Assembly: GCF_024498135.1 (NCBI RefSeq)
Contig: NZ_JANHOH010000010.1
Span: forward strand, 124,001-188,000
Direction of reading: 5' to 3'
DNA length: 64,000 nucleotides
Source: Mucilaginibacter aquariorum
Lineage (GTDB): Bacteria > Bacteroidota > Bacteroidia > Sphingobacteriales > Sphingobacteriaceae
Within the stretch, counting starts at the first letter, position 1, and each line of letters begins with the position of its first letter. The notes beneath the pieces are model-generated. The model searched no databases. It was given only the letters and a program-made list of their open reading frames with translations, and was not told the origin of the DNA. A program made the translations under genes and the position numbers. Below, piece by piece: positions 8,781 to 18,064 of the stretch.

Positions 8781-10103
8781 TTAAAATGATCTGTTATTTA
8801 AGCTTCTTTTACTCATTCGCTTGTTCATTATTGACAGAAACACTAAACCTGTTAAATAACCATAAGAAAGTAAGATGGTATGATATTCGGTGTTAACCAG
8901 GTTTATACAGCTTAGACACAATAACACGGTTGCCGGCAACAACAGGCGTATATTAAGCTTTCTTGTAACTTTTAGTGATATATCTAATAGTATAAACAGG
9001 AATGGATATAATATAAAGGCAAAGTACCCCATGTACGAATAGTAAGAAAAGATGAAAGATGTATTCATTAATCCTGAATCAACCGATAACCTGTCATTTG
9101 ACTGGTTCATCATATAGTTGGCTACGTTTACGTAGTTATCGCCCGTGAAGGGCTTTAAGAAACTTACCCCATTAATACCCCAAATACCATGTCGTTGTAC
9201 ATAATCGAGCCAAGTTAGTCCGGTTTCCATAGGGATCCTTATACTCCTCTTCAGTAAAATCTCATCATAAGTCAAGAGTATATTTTCTAAACTAAAATTA
9301 CGATGGAACTTATTTAGCTGTAAGGACACCGGCACAAGCAGTAACACCAGTACAGAGATTACAATGGTTAATAGAGGAACCTCAAAATTCACTAAGAACA
9401 AAATGGTAATTACCGAACTGAGCAATACGTAAATCCCGTGTGATCTTGCCCCGGATAGAGAGGACATTATCGCAATGAACAATATAAGCATAAGCTTCAG
9501 AGCAAAGTTCCTCCATTGCTTATTTTTGAAGTTTTTGTAAAGCCTTCTTGTTATTATAACAACTGCAATTATAGCCAGTACCTTGTTAAAAAACACATAA
9601 GTATATCTTACAATAGCCGGTGCATTTTTTAATGACTCCTCACGTGCTATAGTTGATTCCAACGCATCGCTGCCATTAAATATTTGGAATAATCCGGTTT
9701 TCTTTAAAGGGGTATTTAGTAAGAAGAGACCAACAATTACTACCGATAATACAAATATCAAGCTAATTAGAAACTTGTAATCTTTTTCGGGTATTATTTT
9801 GTTGGTTTGATATAGCTTTGAGTAAATATTTTTGGCTGTGTTGATATAAGTTTTTTGTACTATAAAGCAAAACAACAGGGGAAGCACTTGCGTAAGTGCG
9901 AAAAACAAGTACGGTTGTTCCAGCTTTTGAAATACCTCCAAGCCATATATAGTAGACGACCACTGTATTTGAACATGGAAAAACAGCAGGAACCAAAAAG
10001 ACGGTTTTACTATAAGGTGCTTTTTAGTCTTAAATATCTTAACTAAGATAATAGAGCATATTACCGAAAACAGTATGGATAATAAGATGAATACCTGTAA
10101 CAT
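8781..10103 (-). CDS. Wzy-like oligosaccharide repeat-unit polymerase
   Basis: A 440-residue protein made almost entirely of hydrophobic helices, about eleven, with a larger hydrophilic loop around residues 275-340. This is the usual look of O-antigen/capsule polymerases. No short motif proves the activity. The call rests on topology, size and position directly after the Wzx flippase gene. Its ATG overlaps the wzx stop codon (TAATG), so the two are translationally coupled. It would polymerise flipped lipid-linked repeat units on the periplasmic side. A ligase or another multi-pass protein remains possible. Confidence 0.72.
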   Translation of the reverse strand: MLQVFILLSILFSVICSIILVKIFKTKKHLIVKPSFWFLLFFHVQIQWSSTIYGLEVFQKLEQPYLFFALTQVLPLLFCFIVQKTYINTAKNIYSKLYQTNKIIPEKDYKFLISLIFVLSVVIVGLFLLNTPLKKTGLFQIFNGSDALESTIAREESLKNAPAIVRYTYVFFNKVLAIIAVVIITRRLYKNFKNKQWRNFALKLMLILFIAIMSSLSGARSHGIYVLLSSVITILFLVNFEVPLLTIVISVLVLLLVPVSLQLNKFHRNFSLENILLTYDEILLKRSIRIPMETGLTWLDYVQRHGIWGINGVSFLKPFTGDNYVNVANYMMNQSNDRLSVDSGLMNTSFIFSYYSYMGYFAFILYPFLFILLDISLKVTRKLNIRLLLPATVLLCLSCINLVNTEYHTILLSYGYLTGLVFLSIMNKRMSKRSLNNRSF

Positions 10104-11518
10104 TATGCAACTACCCCTTTAATAGGCTGTATAGCGAATACAGCCTTAAGTTTTTTAAATAATGAAAACAATAAAATCGATAAAATTATTATCCCAATTG
10201 CAAACACCAATACCTGCACAGGCATACGATTATTAAAATATGCCATTATAAGCAACAGGCCATTTACAAATAGAAACATCAAAAAAATAAATCTCAAATA
10301 AACAATATCCCAACCAGCTTTGATCCTGCTCCACAAATTGGTTATGAGTGCTAAGAACAGGTAGGTACAAAAGGTAGATATAGCACCACCCACTATACCC
10401 ATTTTTGGTATAAATAAAAAGTTTAAGCCAATATTAACCATAGCAGATAGTACCGTTGATGTTGCAATAAACTTAGTTTTATTAATTACTGCTAACTCAT
10501 AATTGGCTACTGTATAAAACGGAATTATTAAGTGGGCTGCTAAAACATATCCAAGGCAGTTAATTCCCAATATGTAATCTTTTGATACGTATTTTAAAAT
10601 AATTGGTTCAAACGAACATTTAATTGAAAACGCTAAAATCCCGGCACATATAAGTACAAACACAAGGTAAAACTTAAGTATGGTTTGATAAGCCGCTTTA
10701 TTATCATGATGCCTATACGTCAAGGGTTCAAAGTAAGAGGCTACAGTGCCATAAAAAAAGAAGATACTGCTTCCCAAAGAGTATACAAATGTATATATTC
10801 CCAACTGTTTACTATCTAAAAAGCCGTTAACAAAAAACCTATCGGCATAGCTTAATATATTACCGCTCATAGCATGAAATATTAGCGGAACACCAAAGCC
10901 TAATAACAATATGGTGTTCTTGTCAAATTTAGCCAAACCTTGCAATGGCTTATAATTGCTGTAAATGAGCCTGGCATAAATGATAAAAAATATAAAGCCT
11001 GCTACAAAACATCCATATATATAACTTAAACCGTTTTTGAACCAGTATGCCAAAATAAATACCGCTACAATTTTAATGATCTGATATAACGCGCGGGTTT
11101 TCCAAAACATAGCCGCATTTTCTGTTATACGCGACAGCGACATTAATAAACGTGCCTGGTTATAAAACAAAATTGATATAAGGAAAACAATAAGGTGAGG
11201 AAATATGGGAATGTTAAACATCTCCTTCTTCAATAAGTATACACCACCAGATATCAACATAATTAATATCAAAAACAATGTAACCAACTGAAAAGAATAC
11301 TTTAACACATTAAAGCTTTTTGGATTATGAAACCTAAAAATAGCTTTTTCCTGGCCTATTAAAGTGATGGTAGAAACTACCCCTTCAATTGCTACGAGCA
11401 AACCAACTATACCATACTCCTTCGGGCTAAGAACCAGCGGAAGTAAAGCTATTGTTAACCAGTTTAGAGCTTTGCTTAAGCCCTCGGCTGCGGTATATGA
11501 GAAGAATTTTTTTAACAC
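10103..11518 (-). CDS. wzx: Wzx-type oligosaccharide flippase (polysaccharide biosynthesis protein)
   Basis: A 471-residue MATE-like/MVF-type integral membrane protein with about twelve to fourteen helices. The N-terminus LKKFFSYTAAEGLSKALNW, the LSPKEYGIVGLL segment and IPKMGIVGGAISTFCTYLF near residue 370 are typical of Wzx proteins, which move undecaprenyl-pyrophosphate-linked repeat units across the inner membrane. Translation starts at GTG (11,516-11,518). It ends one base into the ATG of the polymerase gene and lies 24 nt after the acyltransferase gene. Wzx beside a putative Wzy and a Wza/Wzc pair indicates Wzx/Wzy-dependent assembly rather than an ABC-transporter route. Confidence 0.88.
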   Translation of the reverse strand: MLKKFFSYTAAEGLSKALNWLTIALLPLVLSPKEYGIVGLLVAIEGVVSTITLIGQEKAIFRFHNPKSFNVLKYSFQLVTLFLILIMLISGGVYLLKKEMFNIPIFPHLIVFLISILFYNQARLLMSLSRITENAAMFWKTRALYQIIKIVAVFILAYWFKNGLSYIYGCFVAGFIFFIIYARLIYSNYKPLQGLAKFDKNTILLLGFGVPLIFHAMSGNILSYADRFFVNGFLDSKQLGIYTFVYSLGSSIFFFYGTVASYFEPLTYRHHDNKAAYQTILKFYLVFVLICAGILAFSIKCSFEPIILKYVSKDYILGINCLGYVLAAHLIIPFYTVANYELAVINKTKFIATSTVLSAMVNIGLNFLFIPKMGIVGGAISTFCTYLFLALITNLWSRIKAGWDIVYLRFIFLMFLFVNGLLLIMAYFNNRMPVQVLVFAIGIIILSILLFSLFKKLKAVFAIQPIKGVVA

Positions 11519-11542
11519 AATGTTGGTATGTATAACTTATAA

Positions 11543-12604
11543 TTACACTTGTCCTTTTATTATAGTATACCTGTTCTTTATTTTTAACAGTGGTTTTTCA
11601 AAAAGGTAATAGGACAGTGTTGGTATTAAAATGCACAGCATTAATATAAACAAGCCAAGTTTTAAAGGTACGCTGTCTACATTATCCATGTGTGATACCC
11701 CGAAGTAAACCAAAATGGGTAAATGGAATAGATACAAACCGTAACTTATTCTACCAAAAAACCGCATTACAGAATTATCAAAAAACTTTAGTAGCCGTGG
11801 GTATATCCCCTGGAAGGCTATGATCAAAATGCTTAGTAAAAAGTAATACGAAAAAGCTGCAGAAAATATAAATCTTCCAAAAGACATTAAAGGAACATTT
11901 GGAACTAAATGGCACGCACTTGTACAAATTAAAAACAACACGGCTAAAAAAGCAGGTTTTTTAATAGAGTAGTGCTCGATCTTACTTTCATTATAAGCCA
12001 ACAATGCTCCCAGGCAAAGTGTTAAAATACGCACATTGCTAACCCTGTTTATGATCTGCACGCCATTATCAAAAAATACTAAGGCAAGTATTGCCGATAA
12101 AATGGCTACAGCAGGAATAACATATGCTATTATTTTATTTGACCGCTCTACCGAAAAATAGCTGATAACAAATGGCCAAAACATATAGAAATGTTGTTCA
12201 ACACATAAAGACCATGTATGCCTTAAAGCATTTTCACTATCATTAAAAGAAAAATAGTAGTTTGATAGATACAGTGCAGACCATCCCAGCTTTGACCATG
12301 ATATAATTAATCCTACTAATAGTATAACCAGGTAATACACCGGGAATATCCTAATAAACCGCTTAAAGTAAAAATTACCATAGCTAAACTTATTGTGCTC
12401 TTTTTCCCATAGTAAAATCCGGGTGATTAAAAACCCACTTAGTGCAAAAAATATGTCAACACCAATGTAACCCGCATATACAGCTTTTGAAGCTAAATGA
12501 AAGTATTTGAATCCGATGCCTCCTTGTAAAAGTGGAAAATGGGCCCACAAAACCAGCAAACACGCTATTCCTCTGATACCATCAAGAGCTATTATTTTTT
12601 TCAT
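11543..12604 (-). CDS. Acyltransferase family 3 membrane protein (OafA/YrhL-like)
   Basis: A 353-residue protein with about ten membrane helices. The start, KKIIALDGIRGIACLLVLWAH, has the family's catalytic-site His at the end of the first helix. GYIGVDIFFALSGFLITR and RLIRIFPVYY-like KRFIRIFPVYYL are further landmarks, and SLCVEQHFYMFWP carries the conserved E-x-x-FY segment. Family members O-acetylate or O-acylate sugars of capsule, lipopolysaccharide or peptidoglycan. Here it most likely decorates the exported polymer. It begins at ATG 12,604 and lies 79 nt after the sugar dehydrogenase gene. Confidence 0.92.
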   Translation of the reverse strand: MKKIIALDGIRGIACLLVLWAHFPLLQGGIGFKYFHLASKAVYAGYIGVDIFFALSGFLITRILLWEKEHNKFSYGNFYFKRFIRIFPVYYLVILLVGLIISWSKLGWSALYLSNYYFSFNDSENALRHTWSLCVEQHFYMFWPFVISYFSVERSNKIIAYVIPAVAILSAILALVFFDNGVQIINRVSNVRILTLCLGALLAYNESKIEHYSIKKPAFLAVLFLICTSACHLVPNVPLMSFGRFIFSAAFSYYFLLSILIIAFQGIYPRLLKFFDNSVMRFFGRISYGLYLFHLPILVYFGVSHMDNVDSVPLKLGLFILMLCILIPTLSYYLFEKPLLKIKNRYTIIKGQV

Positions 12605-12683
12605 CCAGTTCTTATTGCGCTATGAGTATTGAATATATAATACCAAACTACCCTCTATAGCTAATTTGTTATGGAAGTTTATA

Positions 12684-13994
12684 TTATAATCTGCCATCAA
12701 TTAAAGATCTGTCTAAACAAGCTTTGGTGTCAAATATAACCCCGTTGTTGCGTTTGATCTTGTGGTAATCAAATTCAATAAATTCGTCATGAGCTACAGC
12801 TACTACAATGGCATCATATATAACGTTATCCTGTAGTTTGTTTAAAATATCTATTCCGTATTCGTGCTTTACTTCTGCGGCATCAGCCCATGGGTCATAA
12901 ACATCTACATTTAAGCCAAACTGCTCTAATTCATGATAAATATCTACTACGCGGGTATTACGAACATCCGGGCAGTTTTCTTTAAACGTTATGCCCATTA
13001 TTAGCACCTTAGAGCCCTTTATTTTATGATCCTTATCAATCATAAGTTTTAACACGCGGTTAGCAACAAAGGGGCCCATATTATCGTTAACCCTGCGGCC
13101 AGATAAAATAACTTGTGGGTGATACCCTAATGATTCTGCCTTATGTGCCAGGTAATATGGGTCAACACCTATACAATGCCCCCCAACTAAACCTGGTTTG
13201 TATTTTAAAAAGTTCCATTTAGTTCCGGCAGCTTCAATTACATCATTAGTATCGATACCGATCCTGTCAAATATTAAAGAAAGCTCATTCACAAAAGATA
13301 TATTAACATCGCGTTGTGCGTTCTCAATAGCTTTTGAGGCTTCTGCAACTTTAAGGCTTGGTGCTTTATGTGTACCTGCTGTTATTATTGAACGATATAA
13401 CTGATCAACTTTTTCAGCAATTTCAGGAGTAGAGCCGCTGGTAACTTTTTTGATTTTTGTTAATGTATTGATTTTATCGCCCGGATTGATCCGCTCAGGA
13501 GAATAGCCTGCAAAAAAGTCAACGTTGAATTTTAATCCGGATACTTTTTCAAGAACAGGTACACAATCTTCCTCGGTGCAACCGGGGTAAACGGTAGATT
13601 CGTATATAACTAAATCACCTTTTTTCAATATTGAACCCAACATCTCAGATGCTTTTATAAGCGGGGTAAGATCGGGAGCTTTAAACTGATTTATAGGAGT
13701 AGGTACGGTAACTATAAAAACATTGTACTTGTTCAGTTCTTCTCTGTTGTAAGAAAAATGCAATCCTTTATTAGTGTTTGTCTTTTTAAGTTCAATAACT
13801 TTTAACAGTTCTTCAATATCAGCTTCTTTAGTACGGTCTGCACCGCGGCTTAATTCTTCAACCCTGTCTTTGTTTATGTCAAATCCCAGTACATCGTACT
13901 GTTTTGCAAACTCTAATGCAAGTGGTAAGCCTACATAGCCTAAACCTATAACGGCAATTTTAATTTGATCGGTCTGTTTTTCAAGTGATGGCAT
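12684..13994 (-). CDS. Nucleotide-sugar dehydrogenase (TviB/WbpO-like UDP-hexosamine or UDP-hexose 6-dehydrogenase)
   Basis: A 436-residue UDP-glucose/GDP-mannose dehydrogenase family protein. GLGYVGLPL (17-25) binds NAD, VTVPTPIN (96-102) and the YESTVYPGCTE region line the cofactor site, KAIENAQRDVNI carries the conserved Lys and Asn (about 221-225), and GGHCIGVDPYYL holds the catalytic Cys274. It oxidises the C6 hydroxyl of a UDP-sugar twice to give a uronic acid. The sequence resembles TviB/WbpO, which act on UDP-GlcNAc or UDP-GalNAc, more than UDP-glucose dehydrogenases, but this cannot be settled by eye. The product would give the polymer acidic residues, consistent with the two lyase-like genes downstream. 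Confidence 0.9.
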   Translation of the reverse strand: MPSLEKQTDQIKIAVIGLGYVGLPLALEFAKQYDVLGFDINKDRVEELSRGADRTKEADIEELLKVIELKKTNTNKGLHFSYNREELNKYNVFIVTVPTPINQFKAPDLTPLIKASEMLGSILKKGDLVIYESTVYPGCTEEDCVPVLEKVSGLKFNVDFFAGYSPERINPGDKINTLTKIKKVTSGSTPEIAEKVDQLYRSIITAGTHKAPSLKVAEASKAIENAQRDVNISFVNELSLIFDRIGIDTNDVIEAAGTKWNFLKYKPGLVGGHCIGVDPYYLAHKAESLGYHPQVILSGRRVNDNMGPFVANRVLKLMIDKDHKIKGSKVLIMGITFKENCPDVRNTRVVDIYHELEQFGLNVDVYDPWADAAEVKHEYGIDILNKLQDNVIYDAIVVAVAHDEFIEFDYHKIKRNNGVIFDTKACLDRSLIDGRL

Positions 13995-14054
13995 AGATGG
14001 TGTGATTTATATAATAATTATTTAGATCCCTGGGTAGAATCAGGCATTTATCAA

Positions 14055-16415
14055 TTATGATTTAGATTTTTTAGCAAAAAAAGATTTCTTTTTAGAGGTT
14101 TCGTCGTCCTGATAATATCCCCCACCGTAACCGTAACCGTAACCATAGCCGTAACCATAGCCACCATTAGCATCAATAGAGTTTAAAACAATATTCAGGT
14201 TCCTGAACTTTTTGCTACTATAAAAATTCTGAATAGACGTGATGTGATTTTTAGCTGTATAGTTATGCCTTACAATAAATAAAGTGGCATCAACATATTC
14301 GGCCAATATTTGGGCATCTGTTACCAAACCTACTGGGGGGGCATCTAACAAAATGTAATCAAAGTCTTGTTTAAGCTGATCTAAAAGCGTTTTGATTTTT
14401 CCATTTACCAAAAGTTCTGCCGGATTAGGAGGTATAGGGCCGCAGGTAATTATATAATAATTTTCCTGTTGAGCTATTTTCTTTATGATATCCTTATAAC
14501 CAACTTCACCAATAAGGTAATTTGATAGTCCTTTTGTGTTATCTATCTCTAAACCTGCATGTAATTTAGGTTTACGAAGGTCAAGCTCCAATATAACTAC
14601 CTTTTTGCCAGACATGGCTAAACTTGCTCCCAGGTTTAATGAGATAAACGATTTACCCTCGCCGCTTATGCTTGATGTAAATAGCATTACTCGGTGCCCT
14701 TCTTGTGGAATTACAAAGTTTAAGTTAGTACGTAAGGCTCTTAACTGCTCCGCAACCATTGATCGTGGTTTTGTTGCAACCAATAATGCCGATGCATCTT
14801 CAGAATGAGATATTTCGGCCAAAATAGGTACTTTAGTAACACGTTCGATATCTGACCGCTTAGAAACCCTGAAATTTAACATATCCAACAAGTAGATAAT
14901 GGCTGCAGGGGTAATCAGGCCTATTAAAACAAATACAAACATTATCATTTGTATTACCGGCTTAAAAGGGAACTTACCACTGCGGGCAACATCAATGGTT
15001 CGGCTATCTGCCGTTGTAGATGCAAGAGATATCTCTGTTTCCTCCCGTTTTTGCAACAAGTAGGTAAATAAGGTATTCTTAATTTCCTGCTGGCGCATTA
15101 CATCAATTAAACCTCGTTCTTTTGAAGGCACCTGGCTTATAACCGATTGGAAAGCAGAATTCTTAGAATCCAGTTGGCTCTTTATCACCTGCAAACCACT
15201 CTTCAAATTTTTAGTAGATTGGCTAATCGCAAGCTTTAAAGATTTGATCTGGTCATCTATCGAAATAACAATTGGGTTAGTTTCTGGTATGGTTTGCAAT
15301 AAACTTTGTCTTTTTAGTTGCGTTTCTGCCAGCTGATTTACCAAGCCTAACAATGTAGGGTCTTCTATACCCAGCATCGATGGCACCTGCGATTGCTCAT
15401 TACGGGCGCTATACAGGTAATCTTCAATGTTCTTTAATACACCTAGTTGTATATTAATTTTACTTAACTCCGCATCGTTACCTTGTACACTTTGTAAAAA
15501 TATCTGCGATTGAGAACTGATATCTGTTATTTTATTGCCCGATTTATAGTTCTCAACTTTTCTTTCGGCTGTGCCTAATTCTTCCTGTAACTTTTCTAAG
15601 CGGCCCTTAATAAATGCCAGCGTACTCGAAGTAACCTGATTTTTATCATCAATAGCAGCCTTGTTATATTCATAAACCAACCGGTTTAAAATATCCTCAC
15701 CTCTTGATGGCAATGCATCTTCAAGGGTAATAATAAGTACCGTACCCTGTTTACTTACCGGATCTACTTTGATTTTTCCGCTAAGGCTTTCAATCAGTAG
15801 CTCCTTATCATTAAACATAAACTCAATTGGATCATTTAGTTCGCCTTTAGGTGCAGATGGGTTTGGGGTTACCAAAAATTCAGCCCCACCAATATTTATT
15901 GGCTGTCCTAAAGGATATTTTTTCCCATTTATGTTTATCTCTTTTGAATTAATCAAATTTAAAGTATAAACTAAACTATAATCAACACTATCATCTGCTT
16001 TTAAAAGTTCTATTTTGCATGGCACACGATTATATAATTCGTGCTTGCGTACACCTTTAGTGCTATAATAAGTGGTTTGCAAGTTTAAAGCATCAATAGT
16101 ACGTTGTAAAAGCGTGTGCGATTGAAGTATTTGGATCTCGTTATCAATTATCTTATCAGATGTGAACAGGTCAAGATCTTTTAAAAGATCATCCTGGCCA
16201 CCCAAATTACCTTTATTATCCTTTATTAAAAGGTCGGTTTCTATTTTATATAACGGGGTAGTTAATTTAACATATACATAGCCTAATGCTGTTGCAATGA
16301 TAACGGATAATATAAACCATTTCCAATGAATAAGGTACTTGTGTAAAATTTCCCTTATGTTTAATTCATTCTCATCCTGAAATTCAAGATTGTTAGTTTC
16401 GTTATTAGTGGTCAT
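14055..16415 (-). CDS. Wzc-type chain-length determinant / tyrosine autokinase
   Basis: A 786-residue inner-membrane protein. It has an N-terminal helix (about 32-52), a Wzz domain, a long periplasmic coiled-coil region (about 260-450), the GNVR-like segment before a second membrane pair (about 485-515), and a cytoplasmic CpsD/CapB BY-kinase domain. Walker A is SSISGEGKS, Walker A' is VVILELDLRKP and Walker B is YILLDAPPVG. The C-terminus carries six tandem Tyr-Gly units followed by Tyr-Tyr, the autophosphorylated tail of such kinases. It controls chain length and export together with the Wza protein encoded 24 nt upstream. The Tyr-Gly stretch is a hexanucleotide-like repeat (14,125-14,161) and could vary in copy number. 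Confidence 0.95.
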   Translation of the reverse strand: MTTNNETNNLEFQDENELNIREILHKYLIHWKWFILSVIIATALGYVYVKLTTPLYKIETDLLIKDNKGNLGGQDDLLKDLDLFTSDKIIDNEIQILQSHTLLQRTIDALNLQTTYYSTKGVRKHELYNRVPCKIELLKADDSVDYSLVYTLNLINSKEININGKKYPLGQPINIGGAEFLVTPNPSAPKGELNDPIEFMFNDKELLIESLSGKIKVDPVSKQGTVLIITLEDALPSRGEDILNRLVYEYNKAAIDDKNQVTSSTLAFIKGRLEKLQEELGTAERKVENYKSGNKITDISSQSQIFLQSVQGNDAELSKINIQLGVLKNIEDYLYSARNEQSQVPSMLGIEDPTLLGLVNQLAETQLKRQSLLQTIPETNPIVISIDDQIKSLKLAISQSTKNLKSGLQVIKSQLDSKNSAFQSVISQVPSKERGLIDVMRQQEIKNTLFTYLLQKREETEISLASTTADSRTIDVARSGKFPFKPVIQMIMFVFVLIGLITPAAIIYLLDMLNFRVSKRSDIERVTKVPILAEISHSEDASALLVATKPRSMVAEQLRALRTNLNFVIPQEGHRVMLFTSSISGEGKSFISLNLGASLAMSGKKVVILELDLRKPKLHAGLEIDNTKGLSNYLIGEVGYKDIIKKIAQQENYYIITCGPIPPNPAELLVNGKIKTLLDQLKQDFDYILLDAPPVGLVTDAQILAEYVDATLFIVRHNYTAKNHITSIQNFYSSKKFRNLNIVLNSIDANGGYGYGYGYGYGYGGGYYQDDETSKKKSFFAKKSKS

Positions 16416-16439
16416 TTGTGTGTATCGGTAGAATGAGTA

Positions 16440-17255
16440 TTATTTATATCTGCTAAATATGATTGCAAGGAACGACAAAGCGCTCAGTATTATAGGCAAA
16501 AGACGGTAGGATTGCTCAGTCTGTGCAGTCTTACTCTTGCCTTGTTCAACATACACCAAATCCCCCGAATGCAAATAATAATATGGAGAAGTAAATATTT
16601 CTCTTGTGTTTAGGTTTACCCGGCCAAACTCTTTTTTCCCATTGTTATCTCTAACAATCAAAACATTTTCGCGCTTGGCAAATATGGTTAGATCACCCGC
16701 CATACTCAGAGCTTCCGGCAGGGTTACTTTTTCATTTGGTATTACATATACCGATGGGCGTACAACTTCACCCATAATTGATATTTTGTAATTTAAAAAC
16801 CTAACATTTACCGTAGGTTCTTTTAAATATGTTTTTAAACGATTTTTTATCGTATCACGTGCTTGCGCTGTTGTAAGGCCTCCAACTTTAACCGTACCTA
16901 TTAATGGCAGTTCAATTATACCATTGGCATCTACTAAATTGCCGTTTGCAGTAGACTGGGTTAAAGGCACACTGCCGGTTGTTATACCACTATTAGTGTT
17001 ATCAGTGCTAATATTACCACTTGGCGCATTATATGGGTTAAAAAAACTGCTTGCAGCAGGATTTAATGAACTGATAGGTATAGATAAAATGTCGCCAGGT
17101 TGTATTGTTGGCACATATTGCTTGGCAACGTCTATAGTATCAGACTGGTTGAGTTCTTTTTGAAAGTAAACAATACGCTTTTGATTGGTACAGGACGATA
17201 AGATAACAAGAGCGATAAAGAACAAAAAAATATTAAGGTAGATATTTTTTTTCAT
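16440..17255 (-). CDS. Wza-type polysaccharide export lipoprotein
   Basis: A 271-residue protein when started at the ATG at 17,255. The N-terminus MKKNIYLNIFLFFIALVIL is a signal sequence ending in the lipobox LSSC, so it is a lipoprotein. It has a Poly_export domain (VPTIQPGDILSIPI), then SLBB-like segments (GEVVRPSVYVIP) and a C-terminal hydrophobic segment near RLLPIILSALSFLAIIF. It forms the outer-membrane export channel for the polymer. An upstream in-frame TTG at 17,282 would place the start inside the likely promoter, so the ATG is preferred. It is the first gene of the minus-strand operon that reaches position 1. Confidence 0.93.
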   Translation of the reverse strand: MKKNIYLNIFLFFIALVILSSCTNQKRIVYFQKELNQSDTIDVAKQYVPTIQPGDILSIPISSLNPAASSFFNPYNAPSGNISTDNTNSGITTGSVPLTQSTANGNLVDANGIIELPLIGTVKVGGLTTAQARDTIKNRLKTYLKEPTVNVRFLNYKISIMGEVVRPSVYVIPNEKVTLPEALSMAGDLTIFAKRENVLIVRDNNGKKEFGRVNLNTREIFTSPYYYLHSGDLVYVEQGKSKTAQTEQSYRLLPIILSALSFLAIIFSRYK

Positions 17256-17279
17256 ATATTTTTTCAATGGTATTTGGCG

Positions 17280-17287
17280 CAAAAGTA
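17280..17287 (-). promoter_or_regulatory. Probable -7 promoter element (TACTTTTG) of the capsule operon
   Basis: On the minus strand the sequence is TACTTTTG, matching the Bacteroidota -7 consensus TAnnTTTG, 25 nt before the ATG of the export gene. The -33 region is only an A/T-rich TTTT, so the match is partial. It fits the layout because no other promoter-like element is seen before this long minus-strand operon. Confidence 0.5.
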
Positions 17288-17488
17288 GAATTTTTTGTTA
17301 AATTAAAAGAATGTAATTAAACACATTAGCCTTTACACGGAATTTAAAAAGGCAATTTTAATGATTGATACAGTGGCTATTGGTTGAATATTGATTACTT
17401 TTCAATCAACATCCTTCTAAAATAGCTCACAGCACCCTCATTCCCGAATGCGACGATAAAACGAATACAAGGGTTAATTGTTTTTAAT

Positions 17489-17881
17489 TTATTTAAAAAA
17501 ATCATCTTTTAGGTCATCAATCTCTCTGCGATCGCGTTTTGTGGGGCGGCCCGCACCACGATCGCGGCTTAATAAAGGCGCATGAAACACCGATTTAAAC
17601 GCATGAGTTTCTTCTTCAGGGGTAATATCTTCATAAAACATAACGGCGGTTTTAGCATCGGTACGGCTTTCTAACAGCCCGGTAACTTTTAGCATCCTTT
17701 TATCCGGCCCTTTTGACACGGTATACACCTCTCCTATTTTAACCTCGTGCGATGGTTTTATATTATTACCTTCCAGTTTTACACGCCCAGCCTTGCAGGC
17801 ATCAGAAGCCAGTGTACGGGTTTTAAACGCACGTATCGACCATAAATACTTATCAATTCTTAGTTTTTCTTTCTCAGCCAT
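17489..17881 (-). CDS. S4-domain RNA-binding protein (Hsp15-like)
   Basis: A 130-residue protein. Residues 1-65 form an S4 RNA-binding domain: LRIDKYLWSIRAFKTRTLA, then GRVKLEGNNIKPSHEVKIGE. The rest is charged, ending in RDRGAGRPTKRDRREIDD. The layout matches Hsp15 (HslR), which binds 50S subunits carrying a nascent chain and helps recycle stalled ribosomes. It stands alone, divergent from dapD; the 183-nt region between them holds the periodic inverted repeat at 17,895. The name HslR is not used because other short S4 proteins look alike. Confidence 0.85.
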   Translation of the reverse strand: MAEKEKLRIDKYLWSIRAFKTRTLASDACKAGRVKLEGNNIKPSHEVKIGEVYTVSKGPDKRMLKVTGLLESRTDAKTAVMFYEDITPEEETHAFKSVFHAPLLSRDRGAGRPTKRDRREIDDLKDDFFK

Positions 17882-17894
17882 GGCGCTCTTATTT

Positions 17895-18009
17895 GTTCAC
17901 GGGTTCATTAGCTTATTGGTTTATTAGTATAATAGTTTTTCATACGTACACTGTGCTTTGATCAGGCACCAATGAACCATTGAGCAAATGAACCAATAAA
18001 CTAACTACT
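17895..18009. repeat. Periodic-word inverted repeat, family C (8-nt period)
   Basis: The left arm (17,895-17,942) is six consecutive 8-nt words of the form GTTYAYTA. The right arm (17,970-18,009) is five words of the form CAATGAAC. The arms are complementary with roughly one mismatch in four; the single GC-type word of each arm lines up in the third slot. The loop is about 27 nt. The element lies between the divergent S4 gene and dapD. The same word family recurs at 40,264. Confidence 0.8.
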
Positions 18010-18064
18010 ACTATAAAACAAATCTCCTTAAAATTCCTTTAATTTGACAAAATTTATATTTCTA

